In this document: piece after piece, positions 51,458-61,072 of the stretch
How the letters are laid out: every line of letters starts with the position of its first letter
How positions within the stretch are numbered: position 1 is the first letter of the stretch
NCBI GenBank assembly: GCA_020161665.1
Contig: JAIUPA010000022.1
Coordinates: forward strand, 143,492-207,491
Reading direction: 5' to 3'
Source: Pseudomonadota bacterium
GTDB taxonomy: Bacteria > Pseudomonadota > Alphaproteobacteria > Rhizobiales > Rhizobiaceae
Length of the DNA stretch: 64,000 nucleotides
Made by a program: the position numbers and the translations under genes
The notes under the pieces: generated by a model
Seen by the model: the letters and a program-made list of their open reading frames with translations, nothing else
Told to the model about the DNA's origin: nothing
The model's database searches: none

Positions 51458-52156
51458 GTGTCCAAAGTCTTCGCTATTCTTTTTCTCATTTGCCTGATCT
51501 ATCTGCCTTGGTTGCTGGTCTCGTCGATTTGGCGAAAGGCTGTTCGGGGTCGTCTTTACCGACGAGCGCTCATCGTTGCGGTGACTGCGATTCTCTCACC
51601 TATTGGCTTCTCCTATTTTGAGAGCCGCGATGCGCAGGAGGCTGGATTCCTCGGCTTAAGTGACAGGGAAGATGCCGAAAGGGCCGGGATTACGGACCCC
51701 GCCATTTGGGCACCAATGCGGGAGGAAAGGGCAGCGCAAGAACGCGAGAACCGCAAGAAGGCAGAGGAAGAGCGCGCGGCGAAGGCTGAAAACGAGGCCC
51801 GACTGAAAAAAGAAGAACAGGCCGCTAAGGAAAAGGCTGAAGCTGAAATCAAGGCTGCTGAAATAGCCAAGTGTATGAGTGATGTTCGTTGCGCGTGGGA
51901 TTCCGTTTCGATCGACCTGCTTGTTGATTGCAAGATTGCGATTCAAGGACTGGCAAAATGGGACTTTGAATGGACCAATGAGTGGACCGAGAGCGCCTTC
52001 ATGCCAGCGGGATGGTCAAAGAATAAAAAGGGTATCCTGATGGCTATCGGCAAGAACCTGAAGCTTCAAAACGGTTTTGGTGCGTGGAAGCATGTCAGCT
52101 ATCTTTGCGCGTACGATCCAGTCGCGAAGCGGGTAGTGGATGCAAGCGTTTTCTAG
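51458..52156 (+). CDS. membrane-anchored coiled-coil protein of unknown function
   Basis: 232 residues. An N-terminal hydrophobic stretch (FAILFLICLIYLPWLLVSSI) and a second one (RRALIVAVTAILSPIGFSYF) are followed by a highly charged Lys/Glu/Ala coiled coil of about 60 residues (EERAAQERENRKKAEEERAA onward). A C-terminal domain with four cysteines ends the protein. Codon and base composition look less GC-rich than the neighbours. Together with the methylase remnant this suggests horizontally gained DNA. No family recognised. Confidence 0.65.
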   Translation: MSKVFAILFLICLIYLPWLLVSSIWRKAVRGRLYRRALIVAVTAILSPIGFSYFESRDAQEAGFLGLSDREDAERAGITDPAIWAPMREERAAQERENRKKAEEERAAKAENEARLKKEEQAAKEKAEAEIKAAEIAKCMSDVRCAWDSVSIDLLVDCKIAIQGLAKWDFEWTNEWTESAFMPAGWSKNKKGILMAIGKNLKLQNGFGAWKHVSYLCAYDPVAKRVVDASVF

Positions 52157-52359
52157 CATCATCGCCCGCAATTCAAAATTGTTCGGGGCGCATCATTCAC
52201 GGCAAGAGCACAATTGCAATCCCGAAATCCGGGGTGCGGCCAAATGCAATTGTCCTGAAATTCCAGACACCGAAAAGAGGAAAAGGGAGCCTTTCGACCC
52301 CTCAGACTGCGGATAAAGTCCTCGAATGGCCTGTTGCCACAACCGGCGAACTCTCTACC

Positions 52360-52495
52360 CCCTCTCCCCGCTTGCGGGGAGAGGGCTGGGGTGAGGGGCA
52401 GAGCCACAGGTAAACAGCCATCGCGTTTGAATGAGAGCGGTGTGTGCGCCCCTCATCCCGCTGCCGCGACCTTCTCCCCGCAGGCGGGGAGAAGG
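52360..52495. repeat. two GCCCCTCA palindromic repeat units facing outward
   Basis: Unit one, reversed: hairpin CCCTCTCCCCGC/GCGGGGAGAGGG (52360-52371 with 52374-52385), then TGAGGGGC (52392-52399). Unit two: GCCCCTCA (52448-52455) and hairpin CCTTCTCCCCGC/GCGGGGAGAAGG (52470-52481 with 52484-52495). It is the same unit as at 17427-17558 but with the opposite arrangement. The remainder of 52157-52599 holds no gene I can support; the sequence GGGAGCCTTTCG occurs twice (near 52287 and 52555). Confidence 0.8.
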
Positions 52496-52552
52496 GGAGT
52501 TCGGTAACTGTTCTGCCTGCAGGAATGAGAGGCAAGGTTCGCCAAAAGGTCA

Positions 52553-52574
52553 AAGGGAGCCTTTCGGCTCCCTT
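52553..52574 (-). terminator. terminator of mmsA
   Basis: Stem AAGGGAGCC (52553-52561) with GGCTCCCTT (52566-52574), loop TTTC. On the minus strand TTTGACCTTTT follows. It lies 26 bases past the mmsA stop. Confidence 0.85.
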
Positions 52575-52599
52575 CTCTCATGTCAAAATCCGGGCTGGA

Positions 52600-54096
52600 T
52601 CACTTCATCGTCGGGATCGAGAACTCTGCGCCGTCCTTGATGCCGGACGGCCAGCGGGCCGTCACCGTCTTGGTGCGGGTCCAGAACTTGATCGAGTCGG
52701 TGCCGTGCTGGTTCAGGTCGCCGAAGGAAGACGCCTTCCAGCCGCCGAAGGAGTGATAAGCCAGCGGAACCGGGATCGGAACGTTGACGCCCACCATGCC
52801 GATGTTGATGCGGGCGGTGAAGTCGCGGGCCGCATCACCGTCACGGGTGAAGATCGCAACGCCGTTGCCATATTCATGCTTCATCGGCAGGGCGATGGCA
52901 TCTTCGTAGTTCTTGGCGCGCACGACGGTCAGAACCGGGCCGAAGATTTCGGTCTTGTAGATGTCCATGTCCGGGGTGACGTTGTCGAACAGCGTGCCGC
53001 CGACGAAGAAGCCGTTTTCATAGCCCTGCAGCGAGAAATTGCGGCCATCAACGAGAAGGCTTGCGCCCTGCTCGACACCGCTGCCGATCAGGCCTTCGAT
53101 GCGGGCCTTGGCTTCCTTGGTAACGACCGGGCCGAGATCGGCCTTTTCATCCGTATACGGACCGATGCGCAATGCTTCGACCTTGGGGATCAGCTTTTCA
53201 ACGAGGCGGTTGGCGGTTTCCTCGCCCACCGGAACGGCGACCGAGATGGCCATGCAGCGTTCGCCAGCCGAGCCATAACCCGCGCCCATCAGCGCGTTGA
53301 CGGCCTGATCGAGATCGGCATCGGGCATGATGATCATGTGGTTCTTGGCACCGCCGAAGCACTGGGCGCGCTTGTTGTTCATGGCCGCCGTGCCATAGAC
53401 ATAGCGGGCAATCGGGGTGGAGCCGACGAAGGAGATCGCGGCGATATCCGGATCGGTGAGGATGGCGTCAACCGCACCCTTGTCGCCGTTGACGACGTTC
53501 AGAACGCCCGCCGGAAGACCGGCTTCGATCATCAGTTCGGCCAGACGCATCGGCACGGACGGATCGCGCTCGGACGGCTTGAGAATAAAGGCGTTGCCGC
53601 AGGCAATGGCCGGGGCAAACATCCACATCGGGATCATGCCGGGGAAGTTGAACGGCGTGATGCCCGCACCAATACCCACCGGCTGGCGCATGGAATACAT
53701 GTCGATCGACGGACCGGCGCCTTCGGTGAATTCACCCTTCTGGAGATGCGGAATGCCGATGACGAATTCGCAGACTTCAAGACCGCGAATGATGTCGCCC
53801 TTGGCGTCTTCCACCGTCTTGCCATGTTCGCTGGAAAGCAGAACGGCCAGTTCATCCATGTTCTGGTTCAGAAGATCCACGAACTTCATGAACACGCGGG
53901 CACGGCGCTGCGGGTTCGTGGCCGCCCAACCGGCCTGTGCGGCCTTGGCGTTTTCCACGGCGGCGCGCAGTTCCTCGTTGGAGGCGAGCGCGACCTTCGC
54001 CTGAACCTCACCCGTGGCCGGGTTGTAGATATCGCTGAAGCGACCGCTCGTGCCAGCGACATGCTTGCCGCCGATGTAATGACCGATTTCCCTCAT
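52600..54096 (-). CDS. mmsA: methylmalonate-semialdehyde dehydrogenase (CoA-acylating)
   Basis: A 498-residue aldehyde dehydrogenase with MREIGHYIGGKHVAGTSGRF, PFNFPGMIPMWMFAPAIACG, the NAD motif SFVGSTPIARYVY and the catalytic Cys in GSAGERCMAISVAVPVG, which together mark the MmsA/IolA group. It turns methylmalonate semialdehyde (valine, inositol or thymine breakdown) into propionyl-CoA. A LysR gene is divergent with 135 bases between the starts. Confidence 0.94.
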   Translation of the reverse strand: MREIGHYIGGKHVAGTSGRFSDIYNPATGEVQAKVALASNEELRAAVENAKAAQAGWAATNPQRRARVFMKFVDLLNQNMDELAVLLSSEHGKTVEDAKGDIIRGLEVCEFVIGIPHLQKGEFTEGAGPSIDMYSMRQPVGIGAGITPFNFPGMIPMWMFAPAIACGNAFILKPSERDPSVPMRLAELMIEAGLPAGVLNVVNGDKGAVDAILTDPDIAAISFVGSTPIARYVYGTAAMNNKRAQCFGGAKNHMIIMPDADLDQAVNALMGAGYGSAGERCMAISVAVPVGEETANRLVEKLIPKVEALRIGPYTDEKADLGPVVTKEAKARIEGLIGSGVEQGASLLVDGRNFSLQGYENGFFVGGTLFDNVTPDMDIYKTEIFGPVLTVVRAKNYEDAIALPMKHEYGNGVAIFTRDGDAARDFTARINIGMVGVNVPIPVPLAYHSFGGWKASSFGDLNQHGTDSIKFWTRTKTVTARWPSGIKDGAEFSIPTMK

Positions 54097-54231
54097 GGCT
54101 CCTCACCTTCCCTTTTGTTCGCTGTCGTTTGGACTGCGCGTTGGATGACACAAGGTTTGCACTTCAATTTACGTAAATTCAATCGCCTGATATAAGCAAC
54201 CGTTGTGCAAAAATCGAAACATGGAGCTTCC

Positions 54232-55113
54232 ATGAACTGGGATGATGTTCGCCTGTTTCTGGCGGTGGCGCGTAGCGGGCAATTTCTTTCCGCCGCACGG
54301 CGGGTGGGCGTCAACCACGCCACGCTGTCGCGCCGGGTCAGCGCGCTGGAGGCAGCGCTCGGCACGCAGCTTCTGGTGCGCCGTCCGCAGGGCTGCGAAT
54401 TGACGGAGGAAGGCGAGCGCTTCTTATCCGCCGCCGAACGCATGGAAACGGAAATGCTCGCCGCGCAAGCGGGCCTCGGGCAGACGGGGGCGGCGATTTC
54501 CGGCACGGTGCGCATCGGCGCGCCGGATGGCTTTGGCGTTTCGTTTCTGGCGCCTCGCCTTGGAAAGCTGGTCAGCCGCCATCCCGAATTGAAGCTCGAA
54601 CTGGTGCCGGTGCCGCGCTCCTTCTCGCTGTCGCGGCGCGAGGCTGACATTGCGATCACCATCGACCGACCGGAGCAAGGCCGCCTCGTCTCCTCAAAGC
54701 TCACCGATTACACACTCGGCCTTTATGCGGCGAAGACCTATCTTGCGGGGGCTGGCGTGCCGGAAACGGTGGATGACCTTCGCCGTCACCGGCGCATCGG
54801 CTATGTGGAAGACCTCATCTACTCGGCCTCGCTCGACTTTACCGGCGAGGTGATGCGCAACTGGAATGCATCGCTGGAGATTTCATCGGCCACCGGCCAG
54901 TTCGAGGCGGTGCGATCGGGCGCGGGCATCGGCATCCTGCACAATTACATCGCGGCCCGGCACCCGGACCTGACGCGCCTTTTGCCGGAGACCACCATTC
55001 GCCGCGCCTACTGGATCACCTTCCATGAAAGCGCGCGGGAACTGGCACGTGTTCGCGCCGTTGCAGGGTTCATTCAGGAACTCGCAACGGCGGAACGCAA
55101 GGTTTTTCTGTAA
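54232..55113 (+). CDS. LysR family regulator, divergent from mmsA
   Basis: A 293-residue regulator: MNWDDVRLFLAVARSGQFLS, then ARRVGVNHATLSRRVSALEA and an effector domain with IGAPDGFGVSFLAPRLGKLV. GGAG precedes the ATG at 54232. Position suggests it controls mmsA; its ligand is unknown. It converges with bcsN at six bases. Confidence 0.88.
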   Translation: MNWDDVRLFLAVARSGQFLSAARRVGVNHATLSRRVSALEAALGTQLLVRRPQGCELTEEGERFLSAAERMETEMLAAQAGLGQTGAAISGTVRIGAPDGFGVSFLAPRLGKLVSRHPELKLELVPVPRSFSLSRREADIAITIDRPEQGRLVSSKLTDYTLGLYAAKTYLAGAGVPETVDDLRRHRRIGYVEDLIYSASLDFTGEVMRNWNASLEISSATGQFEAVRSGAGIGILHNYIAARHPDLTRLLPETTIRRAYWITFHESARELARVRAVAGFIQELATAERKVFL

Positions 55114-55119
55114 GCCGGA

Positions 55120-56295
55120 TTACTGGTGTGCGGGCGCGCCGCCCATCTTGGCACGCGCTACGCTCCAGGCATTCTGGGCCTTGAGCTTGATCGCTTCCAG
55201 CGCATCGGGCGACTGGGCGTCAACCGTGCCGGTGGTGGTGGTATCGACCAGCTTCTGGCCGGGCAGCGGTACCTTGGCGGCGTTATTGATGCGCGGCGGC
55301 ATGGCCTGCTGCGGAACCGTCTGCTGGACAGCCGGTGCGGGCATCACAATCGCATGTTGGACGGGGGCCTGCTGAACGGGCGCATATTGCGCCGTCGGCA
55401 TCATGCCCGACTGCGGCGGCTGCTGCATGTAGAGCGAATAGGCCGTTTGCGGTTGTTGCGGCTGCTGGAGGGCGGCCACACGCGGCTTCGGTGCGGAGGC
55501 GCGCTGGACGGGCCGCTTCGCAGGGGCCGGAGCCGGGCGATATTCCTCGGCAGACGGCGTATAGGCGACCTGCGGCTGCGGTGCAGCCGGTGTTTCATAG
55601 AGCGTGTCGCCGCCATAGAGCGGCAGGGAGGCCGACTGGCTGCCGACGCTGCCCGCATTGCGCAGGGCATCAATCGTTGCGCTGTTGACGGCCTTCAGCG
55701 TCATGCCGCGCATCAGAAGCGGGATGCGTTCTTCGCTCAGGCGCTGGTCGCAGAAGCGCAGGCGAATCTGGGCCTTGTAGCTGCGGTTCATGAAACGGTT
55801 GCCGTCGGCACCGCCGGTATCGGCCAGCTGCCAACCGTAGATGCAGGCACCGCCGACGCCGTAAGGGCCGGTTGCATAGCCGTAAACACCGTAGAGGTTT
55901 TCGCCGATGGCGGGCGAAATGCGCATCGGCACACCCGGAAGGGCGCTGGCCATTTCGGCCTGAAGGGCGCGCTGGCTTGGCGCGCGGCTGAAACGGCCAT
56001 CGGCGGCGCGACCGCTTTCGACGGTCAGCGTGTTCTCACCGTGAAGGCGCGTATCATTTCCGTAGACGATGACCTGGCGGATGCTCTGTTCACCGGCGCC
56101 TTGCGTCTGGCGAACGGATCGCGGCGCGCCGATGGCGGCGGGAAGGACAGCCAGCGCATAGCCGGGCGAGACTTCCGCTGCCAGTGGCGGCGCAATGGCG
56201 CCAACGCTGGAGACAGACGATGTCAGGAAGGGATCCTCAATGGAGGAGCACCCTGCAAGCAATGCCATCATGGCAGTCGACAATGCTAACCGCAT
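55120..56295 (-). CDS. bcsN: cellulose biosynthesis lipoprotein BcsN
   Basis: 391 residues with a lipoprotein signal (MRLALSTAMMALLAGCSS; lipobox LAGC). The conserved part includes ALAVLPAAIGAPRSVRQTQG, VYGNDTRLHGENTLTVES and VGGACIYGWQLAD. A long Pro/Gln/Ala-rich region (about residues 245-345) follows. BcsN is known from rhizobial cellulose operons; its exact role is unknown. It follows the TPR gene after 146 bases and may be on the same transcript. Start at 56295 gives the lipoprotein signal directly. Confidence 0.85.
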   Translation of the reverse strand: MRLALSTAMMALLAGCSSIEDPFLTSSVSSVGAIAPPLAAEVSPGYALAVLPAAIGAPRSVRQTQGAGEQSIRQVIVYGNDTRLHGENTLTVESGRAADGRFSRAPSQRALQAEMASALPGVPMRISPAIGENLYGVYGYATGPYGVGGACIYGWQLADTGGADGNRFMNRSYKAQIRLRFCDQRLSEERIPLLMRGMTLKAVNSATIDALRNAGSVGSQSASLPLYGGDTLYETPAAPQPQVAYTPSAEEYRPAPAPAKRPVQRASAPKPRVAALQQPQQPQTAYSLYMQQPPQSGMMPTAQYAPVQQAPVQHAIVMPAPAVQQTVPQQAMPPRINNAAKVPLPGQKLVDTTTTGTVDAQSPDALEAIKLKAQNAWSVARAKMGGAPAHQ

Positions 56296-56441
56296 TGGAT
56301 TTTCCCCTGTAATTTCGTGCCTGAGGCTTTCCCGGCGGCAACCCGGTTTCCACTTCTGATGGAACAGCCCCATTTTCTTCTTTTATTCTTTTCTTTTTTC
56401 TTATCCCCACCCGCCCGGCATGGCCCTTTTCAGGGACATGC

Positions 56442-58727
56442 TTAGCGGTTGGTGAAGGATGTCAGTTCCAGAGCGTCGCGGGCTGCCGGATTGCCGATAT
56501 ACTGGCTGAGACGCGAGAAAATGGCCCGCGCCTCGGTACGATGACCGAGATGGTAGTGTGCCCAGCCGCGCAGCATCGACAGGTCTGCCGGTTCCTGCGC
56601 CACCTTGAGACGGGCATTGAGCGCGTCGAGCGTGCGCTGGTAGAGCTTGCGGTCGAAGGCCGAACGGGCGCGCTGCCAGTAGATTTCAGCGCGAACTTCA
56701 CGGTCCCGCTGGGCCGTCAGCGGATAGAGCGAAATGATCGATTCCGCTTCATCCGTCAGCTTGCCACGCAGAAGCGTCAGCGCCATGCCATAGGCGGCGT
56801 CGTTGCGGGTTTCCCCGCCACCCCGCAGAGCCTTTGCAAAGGCATCGCGCGCTTCGGCCATGCGATCCAGGCTATGCAGGCACCAGCCCTTGATGAGCGA
56901 TGCCTCGCTCGACAGCGGCTGACGGGCCTCAATGCTCTGCAGGTCCTGCACGCAGGCCTGATAGCGCTTGGCTTTGAAGGCCATGTAATAGCTGGCCTGA
57001 TTTTCTCCCCCGGTGTTCTTGTTGACCCGCACAGGTGCCGGTGCCGCCGCTCTGGCCGGAGCCGGTGCCGGTGCCGTCTGCACATAGGCCGGGGCCGGAG
57101 CTTGGGCATAGGTAACAGACGGGGCCGGGGCCTGAGCCGGGTAATAGGCGGTGACCGGAACCGCTGCGGTATGATCCACCGCCACGACCACGGGTTTGGT
57201 CACGACAGCGGCGTCCCGGGCCTGTGGGGCCTGGGCGGTTCTGATTTCTTCCCAGATCTGCGGGTAGATGGTCGCAAACTGGTCGAACAGGATGGCGACT
57301 TCCGCCTTCTTGCCGAGCTGGTTTTCCGCCAGCACCAGACCCTTGAGGCGAGCGGGCGACTGTTCCCACTCCATGGCCTTGAGGAACCAGGCTTCAGCGG
57401 CTTCGAACTGGCGCGAATTATAGGCGTACCAGCCGAGAATTTCGGCGTGGGCGGCCGAACGGGTTTCGGCAATGGTGGCGCTGTAGCTTTCCACCACGTC
57501 GGCATCGATCATGCCGATATCCGGGCGGGTGAAGCGCAGCGACAGCGCATTCATCAGGAATTCGGGGTCCGACGACAGGTCCTTGATGTGCTCGGACGCC
57601 ACCGCATAGGCCTCGTCTTCCAGCTTCTGCTGGGCCAGGCTCAAGTAGAGACCCTTGGCATTGTCGGCATTGGCTTCGGCGGCCAGCGCCAGCTTGAACC
57701 ACTTCATGCCTTCGACGGGCTGCTTGAGTTTCAGGTAATACCAGCCAAGCAGCGACAGGTCCGCCGGGGCCTTCTGCGCTTCGGCAACCGAACGCAGCTT
57801 CATGATATCGGCTTCCGGCAGCGGCTCGTTGCGGGCCTTGTCGGCGTTGAAATCACCCACTTCACGGCGCAGCAGACCGAGCGAGACCGGCTGCAGCTTG
57901 ACCATCATCGCAGGCGTCGTGCCGATCTTGGCAACGGCGGCGCGGATTTCGTCCGCCGGGAAGTCGCGCGTCGCCTTCTGCAGCGTCGTGACGATCACGT
58001 CATCGGAGAAGCGGTTATCCCCTTCGCGACCCAGAATGCCGCGATAAAGCGCCGTCAGACCTTCGGTCACGCCGGTTTCACGGTAGGCCTCGATCATCAT
58101 CCACATGAGATCGGCATCGGTCTCGGTGTTCGGATCGATCTTGTTGCCCGCATCAATGACGGCGGCCCAATCCTTCTGCTCATAGGCATCCGTGATGGAG
58201 ACGCGCAGCTTGCGGCGATCAAGCTTCTCACGGAAGTCGTTGGACGGCGACCAGCCGGGATAGGTACGGCTCATGGCTTCGACTTCGCGGGCGATGCCGT
58301 CGAAATCGTTCTTGTCGTAGAGCGCCCAGAGCGGCGATTCATCGACATTGCGCGAGGTCGGGTCGTCGTAAAGGTCGGCGGGAACCTGAAAATCCGGGTA
58401 TTTCAGACGAAGGCGGGCCGTTTCCTTTTCGACACGATCCGCCTGCTTATGCTCGGCGTAGTAATAGAGCGCGGCCAGATCAACATCATCGGGGCCGGCC
58501 ACCGGCGTGGTCGAGCCGGTCACGACATCATCGGGATCGATCATTGGACGGTTCGGCACGAGCGTGGAATCGCGCCCGTTGTCGAACACGTTATCGAGGG
58601 CGCGGAAGGTCTGGGCCGAATTGGTCAGGAGCTTGACGGAATCCTGTGCCATCACGGCGGTAGCGGCGACCGGCACCAGCAGCGAGGAAGCGGCAAGCAG
58701 GCGAAGGAGTTTCGTACTCTTCTTCAT
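56442..58727 (-). CDS. periplasmic TPR protein of the cellulose operon (BcsK-like)
   Basis: 761 residues with a signal peptide (LLRLLAASSLLVPVAATAVM then AQ). Many helical TPR-type repeats are visible, such as SLLGWYYLKLKQPVEGMKWF and LIKGWCLHSLDRMAEARDAF. An Ala/Pro-rich linker of about 60 residues splits the two repeat blocks, and two cysteines lie in the second block. It takes the place of the BcsC/BcsK TPR component that scaffolds cellulose export. No beta-barrel C-terminus is visible. Its ATG overlaps the bcsB stop by four bases. Confidence 0.78.
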   Translation of the reverse strand: MKKSTKLLRLLAASSLLVPVAATAVMAQDSVKLLTNSAQTFRALDNVFDNGRDSTLVPNRPMIDPDDVVTGSTTPVAGPDDVDLAALYYYAEHKQADRVEKETARLRLKYPDFQVPADLYDDPTSRNVDESPLWALYDKNDFDGIAREVEAMSRTYPGWSPSNDFREKLDRRKLRVSITDAYEQKDWAAVIDAGNKIDPNTETDADLMWMMIEAYRETGVTEGLTALYRGILGREGDNRFSDDVIVTTLQKATRDFPADEIRAAVAKIGTTPAMMVKLQPVSLGLLRREVGDFNADKARNEPLPEADIMKLRSVAEAQKAPADLSLLGWYYLKLKQPVEGMKWFKLALAAEANADNAKGLYLSLAQQKLEDEAYAVASEHIKDLSSDPEFLMNALSLRFTRPDIGMIDADVVESYSATIAETRSAAHAEILGWYAYNSRQFEAAEAWFLKAMEWEQSPARLKGLVLAENQLGKKAEVAILFDQFATIYPQIWEEIRTAQAPQARDAAVVTKPVVVAVDHTAAVPVTAYYPAQAPAPSVTYAQAPAPAYVQTAPAPAPARAAAPAPVRVNKNTGGENQASYYMAFKAKRYQACVQDLQSIEARQPLSSEASLIKGWCLHSLDRMAEARDAFAKALRGGGETRNDAAYGMALTLLRGKLTDEAESIISLYPLTAQRDREVRAEIYWQRARSAFDRKLYQRTLDALNARLKVAQEPADLSMLRGWAHYHLGHRTEARAIFSRLSQYIGNPAARDALELTSFTNR

Positions 58728-61072
58728 TGGTCGGTCCTTACCCCGGAGCGCGGGACGATACGACCAAGCCACAGAGCAAAGGCCGCCATCATGGCGATCA
58801 CGGATACGATGTAGAACTGGAAATTATCGGAGAACCAGGCCGCGATGATGCGGCGCAGGTTGAACAGGCCGGTATCCGGCAGATCGTTGACATAACGCTT
58901 GGCCGGGGCCTCGGTGACAAGGTTGAGGCGCGCCGCACCGATCGAGGCCGTACCGCCATCGAGCGCCGTCCAGGTCGAGGTTTCGGTGAGCTTGGCCACA
59001 CCCTTGGCGAGATCATCCGGGTTGGCGGCCTTGATGACCGTCCAGGTGGACGAGCCAAGCGGCGCACGGCTCTGGCCGATGGTCACGAGCGTACCGGCGG
59101 CGAGATCATCGCTCTTGCGGCTGTCCTTGTACTGCAGCCACATGCCGAAACGACCGGCAGCCTTGCCGAACCATTCGCGGGCACGCGACATCAGCGGCAT
59201 TTCCTGCTGATCCAGCGCTGTTGAGGAATGGAAGGCATCGAGCAGCTTGCGCGGGTCGGCATCCGCACCCACGGCAGAGGTCAGGGCCTCGCCGACCGAG
59301 GCGGTGGTCAGTGGATCGACACGGCTTGCCAGCGTCATTTCGTTGACGCGGTTGCCCTTGGAGGTTTGCAGCGCAGCCATGACGCGGCCCGAAGAGAAGA
59401 TGAGCGCATTGCGATCACGGCCTTCCTGCGGCGCGGAGAAGACGATTTCACCCGGCAGCGGCTGGCGCGCCGACAGCGACAGGCGCGACAGGACGGTGAA
59501 GGCCGCGCCCAGCGAACGCGGGTCGGCATTATCGACGAACACGTCAAACGCATCGCCACCGGCAAAGGGATAGGCATTGCCAGCAAAGGCCGCGAGATCC
59601 GGCAGGCGACCGATGCGGGCCAGCTGCGGCACGCGGATTTCGGATTCTTCCAGCAGCATGAAGCGCGGACGGCTGTCATCGCGCGTTTCCGGCGCGCAAG
59701 ACGCATCGGCGGCGACCGGAAGTTCGGCCAGAATTTCCACCTGATTGACGCCCGGATGGAAGGCGCGCAGCGGCAGTTCCAGACGCTTGCCGTTAAACTC
59801 TTCGCCGCGGGCATCGCGGAAGGGATAGCTGCGGGCCGACTTGCCGTTGACGCGCACCAGAAGCTGGGCGCCGGGTTCAAGGCCGGGGGCCGTCGCACCC
59901 TTCAGGTAAAAGTCGATGGTGGCATATTCAGCCGGATAGAAATCCGCCGGCATTTCCAGATCGAAATGCACGCGCTGCAGACGACCGGCAAAGGGCTGCG
60001 TGCGGTAGCCGACATCCTTCAGCGTGTAGCTGGCACCCGGCTCGGCAATCAGGCGACCATAGGTCTTGCCGCGCACGCCGGTATCGAAGCTGTCGCGCAT
60101 GGGCCCACGAACGGCATTGATCAGCTTGGTGTTGAGATCGGCACTGCCTGCCCCGGCCAGAATGACGGCGGCGCGGCCTTCGGCCTTGCCATCGGTGACA
60201 GTGAGGCCCGAACCGGCGGCGGCCATGATCGTGGCGGCATCCTGCACGGTGCGATAGTTTTCCTGACCGCCAACGAACACGTCGATGCCCGGTCCCTCGC
60301 CCGGTTCGGCACCCACCGAGACGTTGATGTCCGAGCGGTTCAGATAAAGCGCCAGCGACTGGATGAGCGGCAGCGCGTCATTGGCCACCGTCATGGCACC
60401 GGCATCGGGCAGCACAAGGCGAATATCGGTCACGCCATTATCGGCGCGGCCCACGGCCAAGAGATCGGCGAGCTTGCGGAAGCCGTCATTGCGCATGGTG
60501 GCAAAGCCAGAGGCGACCGGGTCAAGTTCGGCCCACAGCTCATAGGCAGCCGCCAGGCTGCAATCGACACGGTGATGGCCCCGCACGCGAAGGCGCGCTT
60601 CATTGCGGCCATCGCGCAAGAGATCGGCGGCAACCGGCAGGCTTTCCAGCGTAAAACCGTTCGGCGAACGCACGGCGAAGGTGCCCGCTGGGCGGCCGTT
60701 GATTTCGACATCGAGCGTTGCATCTTCCGGCAGAAGCGAAACGGCATTCTTGTAGCTCAGCTGCAGCTGGCCACCGGCCGCGCGCTGGTCGCCCGTCAGG
60801 TTGAAGGTCAGGACCGTCGTGTCATCTTCGCCATCGAGACGCATGCGGCTTGCGGCCTGTTCAAAGGGAACCAGCACGGTGCGGCCAGAGACGCCGCGGC
60901 GTTCTTCACCCGGAAGGGGCTGGAGCAGCGGCAGGGCCTTGGCCGGAGCCGCGGCTTCCCCCGCCGAGGCAAACAGCTTCAGGTCCGCCGCATCGGCAAA
61001 CGAAACGCTGCCCAGAATCGTGCAGGCTGCAAGCCCCATGGCCAGAAGGCGAAGGTGTTTCACGTCAGCCAT
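58724..61072 (-). CDS. bcsB: cellulose synthase regulatory/periplasmic subunit BcsB
   Basis: 782 residues. A signal peptide (LLAMGLAACTILGSVSFADA) is followed by the carbohydrate-binding and flavodoxin-like domains of BcsB (LNLTGDQRAAGGQLQLSYKN-type region, GFTLESLPVAADLLRDGRNE). One C-terminal membrane helix (FYIVSVIAMMAAFALWLG) anchors it next to BcsA. It guides the growing glucan through the periplasm. ATG at 61072 (MADVKHLRLL) overlaps bcsA by eight bases. Confidence 0.93.
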   Translation of the reverse strand: MADVKHLRLLAMGLAACTILGSVSFADAADLKLFASAGEAAAPAKALPLLQPLPGEERRGVSGRTVLVPFEQAASRMRLDGEDDTTVLTFNLTGDQRAAGGQLQLSYKNAVSLLPEDATLDVEINGRPAGTFAVRSPNGFTLESLPVAADLLRDGRNEARLRVRGHHRVDCSLAAAYELWAELDPVASGFATMRNDGFRKLADLLAVGRADNGVTDIRLVLPDAGAMTVANDALPLIQSLALYLNRSDINVSVGAEPGEGPGIDVFVGGQENYRTVQDAATIMAAAGSGLTVTDGKAEGRAAVILAGAGSADLNTKLINAVRGPMRDSFDTGVRGKTYGRLIAEPGASYTLKDVGYRTQPFAGRLQRVHFDLEMPADFYPAEYATIDFYLKGATAPGLEPGAQLLVRVNGKSARSYPFRDARGEEFNGKRLELPLRAFHPGVNQVEILAELPVAADASCAPETRDDSRPRFMLLEESEIRVPQLARIGRLPDLAAFAGNAYPFAGGDAFDVFVDNADPRSLGAAFTVLSRLSLSARQPLPGEIVFSAPQEGRDRNALIFSSGRVMAALQTSKGNRVNEMTLASRVDPLTTASVGEALTSAVGADADPRKLLDAFHSSTALDQQEMPLMSRAREWFGKAAGRFGMWLQYKDSRKSDDLAAGTLVTIGQSRAPLGSSTWTVIKAANPDDLAKGVAKLTETSTWTALDGGTASIGAARLNLVTEAPAKRYVNDLPDTGLFNLRRIIAAWFSDNFQFYIVSVIAMMAAFALWLGRIVPRSGVRTDQ

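Noticed and set aside
52157..52599. CRISPR-like array suggested by repeated GC-rich palindromes
   Set aside because: Only two units, in opposite orientation, without regular spacers and with no cas genes; they are dispersed palindromic repeats.
56541..58814. Open frame of about 757 codons opposite the TPR gene
   Set aside because: Shadow of the cellulose-operon TPR gene; the antisense frame has unnatural composition. The same applies to 59228-61090 and 61413-63365.
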